A DNA stretch of 64,000 bases from Burkholderiaceae bacterium 16 (GTDB lineage: Bacteria; Pseudomonadota; Gammaproteobacteria; Burkholderiales; Burkholderiaceae), in the NCBI GenBank assembly GCA_000955785.1, contig JYOD01000009.1, positions 1-64,000 of the forward strand, given 5' to 3'. Positions 63,848 through 64,000 of the stretch are shown in pieces (within the stretch, counting starts at the first letter, position 1; each line of letters starts with the position of its first letter). The notes beneath the pieces are model-generated. The model saw nothing but the letters and a program-made list of their open reading frames with translations. It was not told where the DNA came from and did not search any database. The position numbers and the translations under genes are program-made.

Positions 63848-64000
63848 ATGAGCAATACCGATTTCATGCTGGCGGTGGAAGACCTGACCGTTTCCTTTGA
63901 CGGCTTCCGGGCCATCGACAAGCTCACGCTGTATGTCGATCGCGACGAGCTGCGCGTGATCATCGGCCCCAACGGGGCCGGCAAGACCACGCTGCTCGAT
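63848..64000 (+). CDS. urtD: Urea ABC transporter ATP-binding protein UrtD, N-terminal part (cut by window end)
   Basis: The first 51 codons are visible, starting with ATG at 63848 with GAGGAAG just upstream. MLAVEDLTVSFDGFRAIDKLTLYVDRDELRVIIGPNGAGKTTLLD contains Walker A GPNGAGKTT and the LivG-like N-terminus typical of UrtD. The rest is beyond the window; urtE and urease genes may follow. Confidence 0.88.
   Translation, partial: MSNTDFMLAVEDLTVSFDGFRAIDKLTLYVDRDELRVIIGPNGAGKTTLLD

Overview
This window looks like chromosomal DNA of a high-GC betaproteobacterium in the Burkholderiaceae, most likely Cupriavidus or a close relative. The basis is GC-rich codon use, a DctB/DctD/DctA module, a Bug-family periplasmic binding protein, a fused isobutyryl-CoA mutase (IcmF), a long ChrA, a DmeF-type metal exporter and several (LivG-like) ABC operons linked to acyl-CoA ligases. 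I see no tRNA, rRNA, CRISPR array, transposase, prophage or replication origin. The assignment to genus is inference from gene content, not from a marker gene.

Layout. 0-8 kb: a truncated porin-like gene, ubiK, comM/yifB, a small proline-rich protein, a LysE exporter, a lipoprotein, two thioredoxin-fold proteins and a UvrD-family helicase behind a perfect LexA box. 8-13 kb: dctA with its two-component system dctB-dctD; dctA has a near-consensus sigma-54 promoter and two tandem palindromes upstream. 13-19 kb: housekeeping genes (2Fe-2S ferredoxin-like protein, hydrolase, dacC, DUF493, rlmI, a nitronate monooxygenase with an operator-like palindrome, ybaN). 19-28 kb: one minus-strand operon, acyl-CoA synthetase-livGHMKF-PaaK-like ligase, with a divergent Crp/Fnr regulator. 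28-36 kb: an Aer-type chemoreceptor, 3-hydroxybutyryl-CoA dehydrogenase, a HIT protein and icmF. 36-45 kb: two MocR-type (GntR/aminotransferase) regulators, each with repeated operator-like sites, one beside an omega-amino acid aminotransferase and mmsA (probable beta-alanine catabolism), an amino acid permease, and a large non-coding inverted-repeat element. 45-53 kb: PagL, a creatinase-like M24 protein, a Bug protein, a TetR regulator, a fluoroacetate-dehalogenase-like hydrolase and a leuCD pair facing a LysR regulator: a probable catabolic region. 53-56 kb: ChrA and DmeF. 56-64 kb: a LuxR-type response regulator and an unusual 1115-residue protein joining an NCS1 nucleobase/cation symporter to a hybrid histidine kinase, divergent from a urea/short-amide ABC transporter (urtABCD, cut by the window end).

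The strongest candidates for something little described are the NCS1 transporter-histidine kinase fusion with a cysteine-rich linker facing the urt operon, the 39.4-40.2 kb inverted-repeat element, and the catabolic cluster at 46-52 kb with a metal-ligand-deficient M24 protein. Regulatory calls (operators, sigma-54, LexA) rest on direct reading of palindromes and spacing; binding itself is untested.
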